Below the pieces are notes generated by a model, which searched no databases, had not been told where the DNA came from, and saw only the letters and a program-made list of their open reading frames with translations. A stretch of 64,000 nucleotides of DNA, from positions 1 to 64,000 of the forward strand of contig NZ_LPWG01000002.1 of the NCBI RefSeq assembly GCF_001723285.1, in the 5' to 3' direction. This document shows, piece by piece, positions 8,822 through 17,130 of this stretch (position 1 is the stretch's first letter; each line of letters starts with the position of its first letter). Both the position numbers and the translations under genes were made by a program. This stretch comes from Methyloceanibacter methanicus. Lineage in GTDB: Bacteria > Pseudomonadota > Alphaproteobacteria > Rhizobiales > Methyloligellaceae.

Positions 8822-8843
8822 GTTGTATATGTCAATATACAAC
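8822..8843. promoter_or_regulatory. Perfect inverted repeat, probable repressor operator
   Basis: Two 9-bp arms GTTGTATAT and ATATACAAC are separated by gtca. The AT-rich palindrome stands out in GC-rich DNA and lies 54-75 bp upstream of the protease start (8768, minus). Its form is like GntR-type operators (TTGTAT..ATACAA). No cognate regulator is adjacent. Confidence 0.55.
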
Positions 8844-8869
8844 TCGCAAAAGTTTAAGCCTGGCACGGC

Positions 8870-9586
8870 TCAGAGGTAGGTGACGACGCCCGTCCCCAGG
8901 TCGTAGATCCCGCCCCCAATCTTAAGCTTTCCGGCCATGACGGCATCGCCGATGATCTTCGATCGCGTCTTCAGCCGCTTCATGCCGAGCCGCACATTCT
9001 CTTCGATCGAGGCCGCCAAGAAGTCGCCGGGATGACGGCCATGCGCCGTGATCACCGCGGGCTCGATGGCTTTCAGCAGTTCGGGAAGGTGGCCGGGGAG
9101 TTCCTTGCGCTGCATGGACGCGCTGAGGGCGGTCAAGACGGCGCCGCAGCCCGTGTGACCCAACACGAAGATGAGCGGGATGCCGAGACTGGTGACGGCG
9201 TACTCGAAGCTTGCCAGCCCATAGTTGCTCACGACGTTGCCGGCATCGCGGGATACGAAGAGATCGCCCGGACCCTGGCCGAAAATGATTTCGGGGGGCA
9301 CACGGCTGTCTGCGCAGGACAGGATACCGGCAATCGGATGCTGGGCCTTGGTCAGCGCCGCGCGCCCGGCGGAGAAATCGGTGTCTTTGGTGTCTCCGGC
9401 GGCAAAACGGACATTGCCCGCCTTCAAGCGTTCGAGGGCCTCCGACGGCGGGATCGCGTTTGGCACCGCGGCTTTGTCCTCGGCCCGCGCGCGTGTTGAC
9501 GGGAACGCCCTGGCGGCAAGGGAAGCGCCCGCGCCGGCGACGAAGGCGCGTCGCGACAAAATTGGACGTATACGGCAGTCGCACAT
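8870..9586 (-). CDS. Beta-class carbonic anhydrase, Tat-exported
   Basis: A 238-aa beta carbonic anhydrase, converting CO2 and water to bicarbonate. Zinc ligands are visible in CADSRVPPE (Cys, Asp) and LGHTGCGAV (His, Cys). The N-terminus carries a twin-arginine motif (SRRAFVAGAG) followed by a hydrophobic stretch and RARAED, so the enzyme should be exported folded to the periplasm, as in other Tat-type beta-CAs. The domain is otherwise of normal length and ends IGGGIYDLGTGVVTYL. It stands alone on the minus strand. Confidence 0.9.
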   Translation of the reverse strand: MCDCRIRPILSRRAFVAGAGASLAARAFPSTRARAEDKAAVPNAIPPSEALERLKAGNVRFAAGDTKDTDFSAGRAALTKAQHPIAGILSCADSRVPPEIIFGQGPGDLFVSRDAGNVVSNYGLASFEYAVTSLGIPLIFVLGHTGCGAVLTALSASMQRKELPGHLPELLKAIEPAVITAHGRHPGDFLAASIEENVRLGMKRLKTRSKIIGDAVMAGKLKIGGGIYDLGTGVVTYL

Positions 9587-9687
9587 ATGTCCTCCCCCCG
9601 CTCAAGCGATTCTCATTGAAGGAAAGCGTCCCGCGCGGGCCCCTTGGGGTCAAGCGGGTCGCGCGTCGTTCACGCCCGGGGCGAGGT

Positions 9688-10113
9688 CTAGTGGGTGATG
9701 CGGATCGTGGTGTTGCCCTTGCCGTATTGCTGCACCAGGGCGTAGAGGCGCGCCGCATTGGAGGGATGCAGCCGCACGCAACCGTGCGAAGCGGGCCGCC
9801 CGAGATATTTCGTCTCGTAGGAGCCGTGGATGGCATAGCCGCCTTTGAAGAAGATGGAATGGGGCATCGGCGAACCGTGATAGATCGTCGACCGGTGGAA
9901 GCGCACGAGATTGTACGGCTTGTACGTGCCTGTCGGCGTCCGGTAACCCGACCGCGCTGTGGAAACCTTCCACGTATATTTGGGCTTACCGTTCACATAG
10001 ACATGCATCCGCTGACTCGACAGATTGATCTGAGCCAGAACGCCGGCAAAGGCCGCGCTGGGCAGCGTCAGCACAGCGCCCAAAATCGCGATCAGGACCA
10101 AGAAACGACGCAT
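9688..10113 (-). CDS. L,D-transpeptidase (YkuD domain)
   Basis: A 141-aa secreted YkuD enzyme that makes 3-3 peptidoglycan crosslinks or attaches proteins to the wall. It has a signal peptide (MRRFLVLIAILGAVLTLPS, AFA cleavage), a substrate loop STARSGYRTPTGTYKP, and the catalytic motif HGSYETKYLGRPASHGCVRL, with the nucleophilic Cys in SHGCVR. The start at 10113 is preferred because ggagga lies 10 bp upstream; the longer frame would bury that site. Together with mepA, divergently placed, it makes a small wall-remodelling locus. Confidence 0.9.
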   Translation of the reverse strand: MRRFLVLIAILGAVLTLPSAAFAGVLAQINLSSQRMHVYVNGKPKYTWKVSTARSGYRTPTGTYKPYNLVRFHRSTIYHGSPMPHSIFFKGGYAIHGSYETKYLGRPASHGCVRLHPSNAARLYALVQQYGKGNTTIRITH

Positions 10114-10370
10114 TTGTTGTGTCTCCTCCACCATTCAACTCGCACTCAGGATCAGCGACGCTGCAAAGCGCGGCCTCTCAAGGCTAGTGTCCGGACCAGT
10201 CTAAGGCCACGGGACTGAACATCTCCTGAATGGCGCCCCCGGGTGCGCCAGGTCCGAAACTCACTACGATTCATACCCTTAAGAGGCTCCTACTATTGGT
10301 GTTGTTTGTGTTAAGCTTGCGATTTCATCGTCGTCAGTTCGTGGGGCATATGTCATATGGCTGGGGGACA

Positions 10371-11498
10371 ATGCGTAGGCTGATCATCAGCCTACCGTTT
10401 TTGATTCTGATGACCGGTGTCTCGGCGGGCCAGGTGGCCACGCCTCAGGACTCCGTGCGGCCTCAGCATGTCGCCCCGCCCGATTCGGACTCCTCGCCAC
10501 AAGAAAACGCACTTCACAAGGCGGAACCACTCGACACTGCCGAGGATGAGGGAGACGTGGCATCGCTCGCCGACATTCCCATGGAGCGTCCCTTGCGCCG
10601 GCCCGAGCCACCGAAGAACATTCCGCCGGCGAAGCTCGCGCCCGCGAACGATCTGTTCGGCTCGGTGCCGACGCCTGCGCCGCTCGCCGCGCGGGCCATC
10701 GGCGGCTACGCCAAGGGCTGTCTCTCCGGCGGCGTTTCCCTGCCGATCAACGGGCCGGACTGGCAGGTGATGAGGCTGTCGCGAAACCGGAATTGGGGAG
10801 CGCCGCAGCTCATCGATTACATGGAGCGCCTCGCCAGCGACGCGCATGCGCTCGATGGGTGGCCTGGCCTGCTCGTCGGCGATCTTTCGCAGCCCCGCGG
10901 CGGCCCGATGCTGACCGGCCATACCAGCCATCAGATTGGTCTGGATGCGGACATTTGGCTGACGCCCATGCCGGACCATGTGCTGTCCGAGACCGAACGT
11001 GAAGAGATGACGGCCGTCTCGATGCTGAAGGATCCCTTCAGCGTCGATCCGGAGGTGTTCACGGACCTGCAGGTGAAGCTGATCCGCCGGGCGGCGTCAT
11101 ACCGGCAAGTCGCCCGCATCTTCGTCCACCCCGCCATCAAGAAGGCGCTGTGCGCCCGCGCGGATGTGGCTGGCAAGAACAAGGCGTGGCTCGCAAAGGT
11201 CCGGCCCTGGTGGAACCACCACTATCACTTCCATGTCCGGCTGAAATGCCCGCATGGCATGGAGGGGTGCAACGGGCAATCGCCCGTGTCGGGCGAAATC
11301 GGCTGCGACGACGACGACTTCAAGTACTGGGACAAGAATCTGAAGACCTCGGCGAAGTGGGCGACCGACCATGGTTACAGCCCCATGGATCCGCTCCGGC
11401 GCCGGCCCAGCCTCTCCGATCGCAAGCGCCGCGGCAAGCTGAGGGATCTGCCCAAGGATTGCGAGTCGGTGCTGACCGCGGGCGCGCCGAGCCGCTGA
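10371..11498 (+). CDS. mepA: Penicillin-insensitive murein endopeptidase MepA
   Basis: A 375-aa periplasmic LAS-type metallopeptidase that cleaves D-Ala-mDAP crosslinks. It has a signal peptide (MRRLIISLPFLILMTGVSAG), a Pro/Glu-rich spacer, then the MepA domain. Zinc-site residues are seen in GHTSHQIGLDADIWL and WWNHHYHFHVRLKCP. Conserved Cys occur in GCLSGG, LKCPHGMEGC and GEIGCDDDD. The start at 10371 gives the signal peptide directly; an in-frame ATG 21 bp earlier is possible. After the stop, the next frame continues with coding-like text (AEPLKVGDELPPIAVKARPA) to about 11650, so a frameshift near 11490 that cuts a C-terminal tail is possible. Confidence 0.88.
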   Translation: MRRLIISLPFLILMTGVSAGQVATPQDSVRPQHVAPPDSDSSPQENALHKAEPLDTAEDEGDVASLADIPMERPLRRPEPPKNIPPAKLAPANDLFGSVPTPAPLAARAIGGYAKGCLSGGVSLPINGPDWQVMRLSRNRNWGAPQLIDYMERLASDAHALDGWPGLLVGDLSQPRGGPMLTGHTSHQIGLDADIWLTPMPDHVLSETEREEMTAVSMLKDPFSVDPEVFTDLQVKLIRRAASYRQVARIFVHPAIKKALCARADVAGKNKAWLAKVRPWWNHHYHFHVRLKCPHGMEGCNGQSPVSGEIGCDDDDFKYWDKNLKTSAKWATDHGYSPMDPLRRRPSLSDRKRRGKLRDLPKDCESVLTAGAPSR

Positions 11499-11718
11499 AG
11501 GTGGGCGATGAATTGCCGCCCATCGCCGTCAAGGCGCGACCAGCAAGGACGCCGGGCCGCGTGCCGGTCCTCACCAAGGAACAGCTCGCCGCGCTTCTTG
11601 GCACCAAGAACAAGAAGTCTCGATGCAGATGCCCGAGCGCAATCCGATTCGCTGACCTGTCCCTCAGCGGCGAAGAGTCGTCTTTGCGCGGCCGCGCGAG
11701 TCGGGCACACTCCCGGCC

Positions 11719-12114
11719 ATGTTGCAGCGGCGTTCAAGCCCGTTCGAAGGGCAGAAAAACGTATTTGGTGAGCCCCTCAAGCCGTGCTCGGACCGGCCGC
11801 TGACCGGCTTTTTCCGGACGGGATGCTGCCACACGGGGCCGGAGGACGCCGGGCTGCACACGGTCTGCGTCGAGGTGACGGAGACATTTCTCGCGTTTTC
11901 CAAGGCCCGCGGCAACGATCTGTCCACGCCCCACCCGGATTTCGGCTTTCCGGGCTTGAAGCCGGGAGACCGCTGGTGTTTGTGCGCGGCCCGCTGGCTG
12001 GAAGCCTTCGAGGCCGGCAAGGCCCCGCGCGTGGTTCTCGGTGCGACCCACGAGGCCACGCTCGAGATTGTGGCCCTGGAAGACCTCAAACGATACGCGA
12101 TCGACCTCGCCTGA
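11719..12114 (+). CDS. DUF2237 family protein
   Basis: A 131-aa protein of the DUF2237 family. Its typical motif runs KNVFGEPLKPCS, then TGFFRTGCCHTGPEDAGLHT, then HPDFGFPGLKPGDRWCLCA, ending in a helix with GATHEATLEIV. Function is unknown. The Cys cluster (GCC, WCLC) is invariant in the family. The region before the ATG is in a different frame with no obvious ribosome site, so the start could be slightly wrong. It stands in the same direction as the Usp gene. Confidence 0.85.
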   Translation: MLQRRSSPFEGQKNVFGEPLKPCSDRPLTGFFRTGCCHTGPEDAGLHTVCVEVTETFLAFSKARGNDLSTPHPDFGFPGLKPGDRWCLCAARWLEAFEAGKAPRVVLGATHEATLEIVALEDLKRYAIDLA

Positions 12115-12206
12115 GAGGCGGGAAGCAAGGATAGAACTGGCTTGTTGCGCCCATCTGGAGGTGGCAGCATGCGCGCCCGGGCCACAAACAGGCACACCGC
12201 CACACG

Positions 12207-12755
12207 ATGAGCGAAAAAGCAGCAGACAAGAAAGCCGCGCCCTCGCAGCGCCGCCAGAAGCGTCAGATCTATCACAAGGGTCACAAACGCAAATTTCTGG
12301 TGGTCGTCGACGAGACGCCGGAATGCGAGAGCGCGCTCGCCTTCGCCGCGAGCCGGGCGGAGCGGACCAAGGGCCAGCTCGCGCTGCTTTACGTCATCGA
12401 ACCCGAAGACGGCGCCATGCATTGGCTCGGGGTCGAGGAGATCGCCCGGGAGGAGGGGCTCAACAAGGCGAAGGCAGTCTTCCGCTTGTTTGGCCGCAAG
12501 CTCAAGACGATGGGGTTCGAGGACCTCGTTCCCGAGGAGATCGTGCGCGAGGGTTCAAAGTCCGAGGAGATCACCAATCTTATCGAAGAGGATCCGGATA
12601 TCGGCGTCCTGGTCCTCGGCGCTTCGAAAGACCCGTCGGGACCAGGACCTCTGGTGTCCAGCCTCGCGGGCGGCCGCCTCGCCGGCGTCTTTCCGACACC
12701 GATCACGGTCGTACCGGGACACTTGTCGACGGAGGAGATTCTTGCGCTTGCCTAA
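12207..12755 (+). CDS. Universal stress protein (UspA family)
   Basis: A 182-aa single-domain Usp. After a basic N-terminal tail (KAADKKAAPSQRRQKRQIYH) comes the Rossmann-like fold: KFLVVVDETPECESALAFAA, then GQLALLYVIEPE, and the late loop IGVLVLGASKD followed by PITVVPGHLS. The last part departs from the classic ATP-binding GxxGxxxxGS motif, so nucleotide binding is uncertain. In Hyphomicrobiales a Usp of this type often sits between trpS and nfuA; here nfuA follows directly and trpS is 33 kb away. Confidence 0.85.
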   Translation: MSEKAADKKAAPSQRRQKRQIYHKGHKRKFLVVVDETPECESALAFAASRAERTKGQLALLYVIEPEDGAMHWLGVEEIAREEGLNKAKAVFRLFGRKLKTMGFEDLVPEEIVREGSKSEEITNLIEEDPDIGVLVLGASKDPSGPGPLVSSLAGGRLAGVFPTPITVVPGHLSTEEILALA

Positions 12756-12879
12756 GGGCCTGAAGGACCCTGACGAGACGCCGACTATGCGCGCGGCCGC
12801 CTTGACTTTGCAGCGGTGTGGCCACAAATATAGAACCATTCTAAGTCAGGTGTGAGTTCCGACTCAAAAAGGTCCCATC

Positions 12880-13440
12880 ATGTTTATCCAGACCGAGGCG
12901 ACGCCGAATCCGGCGACCTTGAAGTTCCTGCCAGGCCGAAGCGTTGTTGGCGATCACGATGCGGTCGAGTACCGCGCGGACGACCAGGACGAGACGTCAC
13001 CCCTCGCCTCGCGCTTGTTCGAGATCGAGGGCGTATCGAGTGTGTTCCTCGGCTCAGACTTCATCAGCGTCACCAAGAGCGACGGCGAGTGGCCACATCT
13101 GAAGCCGGCCATTCTGGGCGCCATCATGGAGCACTACCTGTCCGGCGAAGCCACCATGGGCAGCCAGGGCGACGTGCAGCCCGGCGACGAGGAGTTCTTC
13201 GAGCCCGAGGACGAAGAGACCGTCAAGACCATCAAGGAGCTGCTCGACACGCGGGTGCGCCCGGCCGTGGCCCAAGACGGCGGCGATATCACCTTCCAGG
13301 GCTATCGCGACGGGATCGTGTATTTGCACATGCGCGGCGCGTGCTCCGGCTGCCCCAGCTCGACGGCCACGCTCCGGCATGGAATCGAAAACCTGCTGCG
13401 GCATTTCATTCCGGAAGTGCAGAAAGTCCGCCCGATTTGA
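12880..13440 (+). CDS. NfuA-type Fe-S cluster carrier (NifU family)
   Basis: A 186-aa two-domain protein. The N-terminal Nfu_N domain begins [20 protein letters not shown] and includes [20 protein letters not shown]. The C-terminal NifU domain has the [17 protein letters not shown] strand and the cluster-binding CxxC in [12 protein letters not shown]. Such proteins receive [4Fe-4S] clusters from the scaffold and pass them to apo-enzymes. Its TGA stop overlaps the probable TTG start of the next gene, so the two are likely cotranscribed. Confidence 0.93.
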   Translation: MFIQTEATPNPATLKFLPGRSVVGDHDAVEYRADDQDETSPLASRLFEIEGVSSVFLGSDFISVTKSDGEWPHLKPAILGAIMEHYLSGEATMGSQGDVQPGDEEFFEPEDEETVKTIKELLDTRVRPAVAQDGGDITFQGYRDGIVYLHMRGACSGCPSSTATLRHGIENLLRHFIPEVQKVRPI

Positions 13441-14027
13441 CGGGACGTCTGACTGACCCCGCCCTCGCGCAGCTTTTCCACGACGCACGCACCCATAATG
13501 CCTGGCAGGATCGGGACGTGCCCGATGCGCTGTTGCGCGAACTCGTGTCGCTCGTTCTGCTCGGACCGACCAGCGCGAATTGCAGCCCGGCGCGATTCGT
13601 GTTCGTGAAATCGCGTGAGGCGAAGGCGCGGCTGAAGCCGTTCCTGTCCGAGGGCAATCGCGACAAGACCATGCAGGCGCCGGTCTGCGTCATCCTCGGC
13701 AACGACCAGGACTTCCACGAGCACCTGCCGAAGCTCTTCCCGCACACCGATGCCAAGAGCTGGTTCGCGGGCAAGCCGCAGAAAATCGCCGAAACGGCCT
13801 TCCGCAACGGGACCCTCCAGGGCGGCTATCTCATCATGGCCGCCCGGGCGCTCGGGCTCGATTGCGGTCCCATGTCGGGATTCGACCCGGCGGGTGTCGA
13901 TGCCGAATTCTTCGCCGGGACCAACGTGAAGGCGAACTTCCTGTGCAATCTCGGCTATGGCGATGCGTCCGCCCTGCGCCCCCGATCGCCGCGATTCGAC
14001 TTCGACCAAGTCGCGCGCATCCTCTAA
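13437..14027 (+). CDS. RutE-like malonic semialdehyde reductase / nitroreductase
   Basis: A 196-aa flavin nitroreductase of the HadB/RutE subgroup: [37 protein letters not shown], and [20 protein letters not shown], then [13 protein letters not shown]. RutE reduces 3-oxopropanoate from pyrimidine breakdown; no other rut gene is nearby, so the substrate is inferred only from similarity. I place the start at the TTG at 13437, overlapping the nfuA stop, because it gives [14 protein letters not shown] and the usual RutE length. The open frame extends much further upstream inside nfuA, but that part is a shadow. Confidence 0.82.
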   Translation: MTGRLTDPALAQLFHDARTHNAWQDRDVPDALLRELVSLVLLGPTSANCSPARFVFVKSREAKARLKPFLSEGNRDKTMQAPVCVILGNDQDFHEHLPKLFPHTDAKSWFAGKPQKIAETAFRNGTLQGGYLIMAARALGLDCGPMSGFDPAGVDAEFFAGTNVKANFLCNLGYGDASALRPRSPRFDFDQVARIL

Positions 14028-14036
14028 GACCTTCCC

Positions 14037-14728
14037 ATGAACGTTCTCGCGCTCGATACGAGATGGGGGTCTGCTCGGCCGCCGTACTGCGGACAACCGG
14101 TTCGGGGAAGACGCGGGTCCTCCGCGAGGCCGAGATGATGCGCGGCCACGCCGAGGCGTTGATGCCCATGGTGGAAGCCGTGCTGGCCGAGGCGAGCCTT
14201 CAACCGCGCGACCTCGATAGGATCGCCGCAACGCAAGGGCCCGGCAGCTTCACGGGCGTGCGGATCGCCATCGCCGCCGCGCGCGGCCTAGCCCTGACCT
14301 GTGGCGCGGCGCTCTACGGCACCGATAGTCTCACGGTCATGGCACGCCGGGCCCTTCGCGAGGGCCTGGCCCCTGACCGGCCGTTCGCCGTTGCCGTGGA
14401 CGCACGGCGCGGCATGATCTATCTCGGGCTCTATGGCACGGATGGATCGCGGCTGGACGGGCCCATGCTGTGCACGCCCCCCGATGCCGTGGACCGCCTG
14501 CCGAAAGACCTTGTCCTTGCCGCGGGCAGTGGCGCTGGCCTGTTGGCGGAGGCCGCCGTGGCGAGCGGCCGTCCACTCGACAGCACGCTTCCAAGCTTGC
14601 AGCCGGGCGCGATGGCGCTTGCCGAGCTTGCGGCCGAAAGTGCCGATCGTACGGCGCTCCTGCGCCCGCTCTATTTGCGCCCGCCCGACGCAAAGCCCCA
14701 AAACACCGCCCTGGAACGCCGTCCATGA
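14037..14728 (+). CDS. tsaB: tRNA threonylcarbamoyladenosine biosynthesis protein TsaB, single-base deletion
   Basis: TsaB is the non-catalytic partner of TsaD in making t6A37 on ANN-decoding tRNAs. The ATG at 14037 gives MNVLALDT and then runs out of frame. The next frame carries the rest: MGVCSAAVL, then GHAEALMPMVEAVLAEA, then TQGPGSFTGVRIAIAAARGL, the family core. One missing C after 14062 (ag[c]atg) restores LDTSMGVCSAAVL, the expected N-terminus, for a total of 230 aa. TsaB is essential in most bacteria, so the break is very likely a sequencing error. The stop overlaps the rimI start (ATGA). Confidence 0.85.
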
Positions 14729-15219
14729 CGGATGGCGGACACGGCGCGGAGGTGCGGATCCGCCCGGCAGTGCCGGTCGAGGCGGCGCTCCTGACGGCCC
14801 TTCACGGGGCCTGTTTCGACGGCGCCCTTGGACCCCGGCCGACACCCTGGGACGACGCGGCCATGTCGCGGTTCATCGCCGGCCCTCCGACCCTCTGCCT
14901 CTTGGCGACGGTCGCGGCGCCGGAGCCCGCGCCGGCCGGGTTCTTGATTGCGCGGACCGCCGCTGACGAGGCCGAGCTCCTGACCATCGGCGTGCTTGCC
15001 GCGTACCGAGGACGCGGTTTCGGCCGGGCTCTGCTGCAACACGCGGCGAAATCCTTACGAGAGGCTGGTATCCGCCAGCTCTTCCTGGAGGTGGACGAGA
15101 CCAATGCCCCAGCGCTTGCGCTCTATCGGGGCTTGGGGGCCGTTGCGGTGGGCCGGCGCCCCGGCTACTACGAAAACGGCGGAAACGCAGCGGTTCTGCG
15201 CCTCGATCTGACGTCCTGA
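14725..15219 (+). CDS. rimI: Ribosomal-protein-alanine N-acetyltransferase RimI
   Basis: A 164-aa GNAT enzyme, translationally coupled to tsaB by a 4-bp overlap. The acetyl-CoA loop is LTIGVLAAYRGRGFGRALL, and the RimI-type tail is LFLEVDETNAPALALYRGLG, then VGRRPGYY. RimI acetylates the N-terminal alanine of ribosomal protein S18. The tsaB-rimI pairing is standard in alphaproteobacteria. The start is fixed by the coupling; larger frames upstream are shadows of tsaB. Confidence 0.9.
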   Translation: MTDGGHGAEVRIRPAVPVEAALLTALHGACFDGALGPRPTPWDDAAMSRFIAGPPTLCLLATVAAPEPAPAGFLIARTAADEAELLTIGVLAAYRGRGFGRALLQHAAKSLREAGIRQLFLEVDETNAPALALYRGLGAVAVGRRPGYYENGGNAAVLRLDLTS

Positions 15220-15325
15220 TCCTCCGGTCCCGGAGCCGGCGGCCGATCTTCAATCTTGCCCTTTGGGACCCGCGCCCCGATGATGGAGGCGACCGCGAAC
15301 AACCCGAACCGAGCCAGCGCCGATC

Positions 15326-15814
15326 ATGGATCAAGCGCCTTCCAAGTCGCGCACGCCAAAAGCGATGTCCCAACAAACCAGGCGGGAAAGCAGGTTGGAG
15401 CGCCTCTGCACTGAGCGCGGCCTCCGGATGACAGGACAGCGGCGCATCATCGCGCGGGTGCTTTCCGAAGCGAACGATCACCCCGATGCGGAGGAAGTCT
15501 ATCGGCGCGTGGCCGAGCGCGATCCGCGCATCTCGCTATCGACCGTCTATCGCACGGTCCGCCTCCTGGAGGACGAAGGCATCGTGGAGCGCCACGATTT
15601 CGGTGACGGCCGCGCGCGCTACGAACCTGGCGGCCATGACCACCACGACCACCTCATCGACGTGACCACCGGCGAGGTCATCGAGTTCACCAACGAGGAC
15701 ATCGAACGCCTGCAAGAGCGCGTGGCGGCCGAACTTGGTTTCCGGCTGATCGGCCATCGGCTCGAACTCTTCGGCATGCCGCTCCAAGCCCAAAAAAAGC
15801 ACCCCAAGAAATAG
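15326..15814 (+). CDS. fur: Fur family metalloregulator (Fur/Mur)
   Basis: A 162-aa winged-helix repressor. The DNA-binding part includes RLERLCTERGLRMTGQRRII, then DAEEVYRRVAERDPRISLST, with recognition helix VYRTVRLLEDEGIV. Metal-site residues are in the HDFGDGRARYEPGGHDHHDH region. The ancestral CxxC structural zinc site is absent, as in alphaproteobacterial Fur/Mur, which respond mainly to Mn2+ or Fe2+. The position after tsaB-rimI and before plsC is the normal place for this gene. An in-frame ATG at residue 14 is an alternative start. Confidence 0.88.
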   Translation: MDQAPSKSRTPKAMSQQTRRESRLERLCTERGLRMTGQRRIIARVLSEANDHPDAEEVYRRVAERDPRISLSTVYRTVRLLEDEGIVERHDFGDGRARYEPGGHDHHDHLIDVTTGEVIEFTNEDIERLQERVAAELGFRLIGHRLELFGMPLQAQKKHPKK

Positions 15815-15872
15815 GCGCAAGGCCGGCGGGTCCTCGCCCGGCGTTTGACTTCCGGCGCGCGCCGGGACAACG

Positions 15873-15888
15873 TTAACGAAGGGTTAAC
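15873..15888 (+). promoter_or_regulatory. CtrA-type box TTAA-N7-TTAAC
   Basis: TTAA cgaaggg TTAAC is a perfect match to the CtrA consensus of alphaproteobacteria. It ends 18 bp before the start of the small secreted protein at 15906. CtrA is the cell-cycle/envelope response regulator of this class, so it may activate or repress that gene. Confidence 0.6.
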
Positions 15889-15905
15889 GTCCGACGAAGG
15901 GGTGC

Positions 15906-16265
15906 GTGATGGGTACGCGCGTTTGTCTTGCCGCTGCATTGATGCTGCTGACCACGATCGCCTTTGCGGAGCACGCCGTTCCGCTGGATGCCGAGGCCGT
16001 CGCCGCGCCGCAAGCGGCGCCATCGAACGGAATTGCCGCTGAGCGGGCACCCGCGCCCGCCGCAACGAACGTCAAAGTGGCCTTCCCGTCCGAGCTCGAC
16101 GTGTATCTCGTCGAGACCGGCACGCGGGAGGTCTGCGACACATACTCGTTTGGCGGCGGCGATGTCCGGACGGAATGCCGGACCGAGCCGCTTCCGGTCC
16201 GGGCCGAAAATCCGGCCTTGCGCGGGATCTGCATCACGCGCTACGGGAACCGAGTCTGCTATTGA
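15906..16265 (+). CDS. Small exported protein, probably CtrA-controlled
   Basis: A 119-aa protein with a signal peptide (TRVCLAAALMLLTTIAFA), an Ala/Pro-rich linker, and a 60-residue domain with four cysteines. These lie in TREVCDTYSF, VRTECRTEP, LRGICITRY and NRVCY, spaced for two disulfides. No family is recognised. The start is GTG at 15906 or the ATG right behind it. A CtrA-type box immediately upstream suggests cell-cycle control. plsC follows 50 bp later in the same direction. Confidence 0.65.
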   Translation: MMGTRVCLAAALMLLTTIAFAEHAVPLDAEAVAAPQAAPSNGIAAERAPAPAATNVKVAFPSELDVYLVETGTREVCDTYSFGGGDVRTECRTEPLPVRAENPALRGICITRYGNRVCY

Positions 16266-16316
16266 CGCTTGAGCTTTCAAACGCGCCCTCGGACCCGCTC
16301 GATTCGCTCCTGATCG

Positions 16317-17123
16317 ATGAAAAACGCACGCGCATTTCTGGTGCTGGCAACGTTCTTCGCTTTCACGCTGCCGTTGATGCCCTTGCAGCATCTCTTCGTG
16401 CGGACGGGTTCGCGTTTCGCCCGCACCTTCCCCCATTGGTACCACCGCCAAGTCTGCCGGATCGTCGGTGTGCGCCTCAGCGTCGACGGTGCGCTGGAGC
16501 GCCAGAACGGAGTCCTGGTGGTCTCGAACCATGTGTCCTGGCTCGATATCACCGTTCTGTCTGCCGTGGCGCCGGTGTCGTTCGTCGCCAAGCAGGAGGT
16601 CTCGACCTGGCCCTTCGTGAAATGGCTGGCCAAACTCCAGCGCTCGGTCTTCGTGGATCGCGAGCGGCGTACGCAAACGAGTACGAAGGCGAATGAAATT
16701 CTCGACCGGCGTCGAGGGCGGGCGACCACGTGGTCTTCTTTGCCGAAGGCACGTCCAGCGACGGCAACGGGGTGCTGCCCTTCCGCACCGCATTGTTCGC
16801 GGCAGGCCGCCGGGCGGGGCGTCCGCAAACGGCAACGGGGCAAATTCGATATTGCGGTCCAGACCTTGGCGCTCACCTACACCAAGGTTTATGGACTGCC
16901 GCTCGGACGGCGCGGGCGCCCGCAAGTCGCCTGGTACGGCGATATGGACTTGGCGAGCCACGCCTGGCGGCTTCTGGGCCTCGGGCCCTTGGAAGCCAAT
17001 ATCCGAATCGGACCGCCCGTGCCCCTCGACGACTTCCCGGATCGCAAAGCGCTTGCGCGCTATACGGAAGACAAGATCCGAAACGACGTCGTCGAGCTCC
17101 TACGCGGGCGGCCCGCCGAATGA
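16317..17123 (+). CDS. plsC: 1-acyl-sn-glycerol-3-phosphate acyltransferase PlsC, doubly frameshifted
   Basis: A lysophosphatidic acid acyltransferase: membrane-bound, making phosphatidic acid. The N-terminal part has one or two hydrophobic segments and motif I NHVSWLD (HX4D). Motif III (VVFFAEGTSSDGNGVLPFRT, containing EGT) is found only in the next frame, between about 16720 and 16830. The C-terminus (FDIAVQTLALTYTKVYGLPL, then VAWYGDMDL) is back in the first frame. A base lost near 16710 and one gained near 16810-16850 explain this, so the apparent ORF translates a garbled active-site region. The gene order after fur is conserved, which supports a real, functional plsC. Confidence 0.8.
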   Translation: MKNARAFLVLATFFAFTLPLMPLQHLFVRTGSRFARTFPHWYHRQVCRIVGVRLSVDGALERQNGVLVVSNHVSWLDITVLSAVAPVSFVAKQEVSTWPFVKWLAKLQRSVFVDRERRTQTSTKANEILDRRRGRATTWSSLPKARPATATGCCPSAPHCSRQAAGRGVRKRQRGKFDIAVQTLALTYTKVYGLPLGRRGRPQVAWYGDMDLASHAWRLLGLGPLEANIRIGPPVPLDDFPDRKALARYTEDKIRNDVVELLRGRPAE

Positions 17124-17130
17124 GGCGGCG

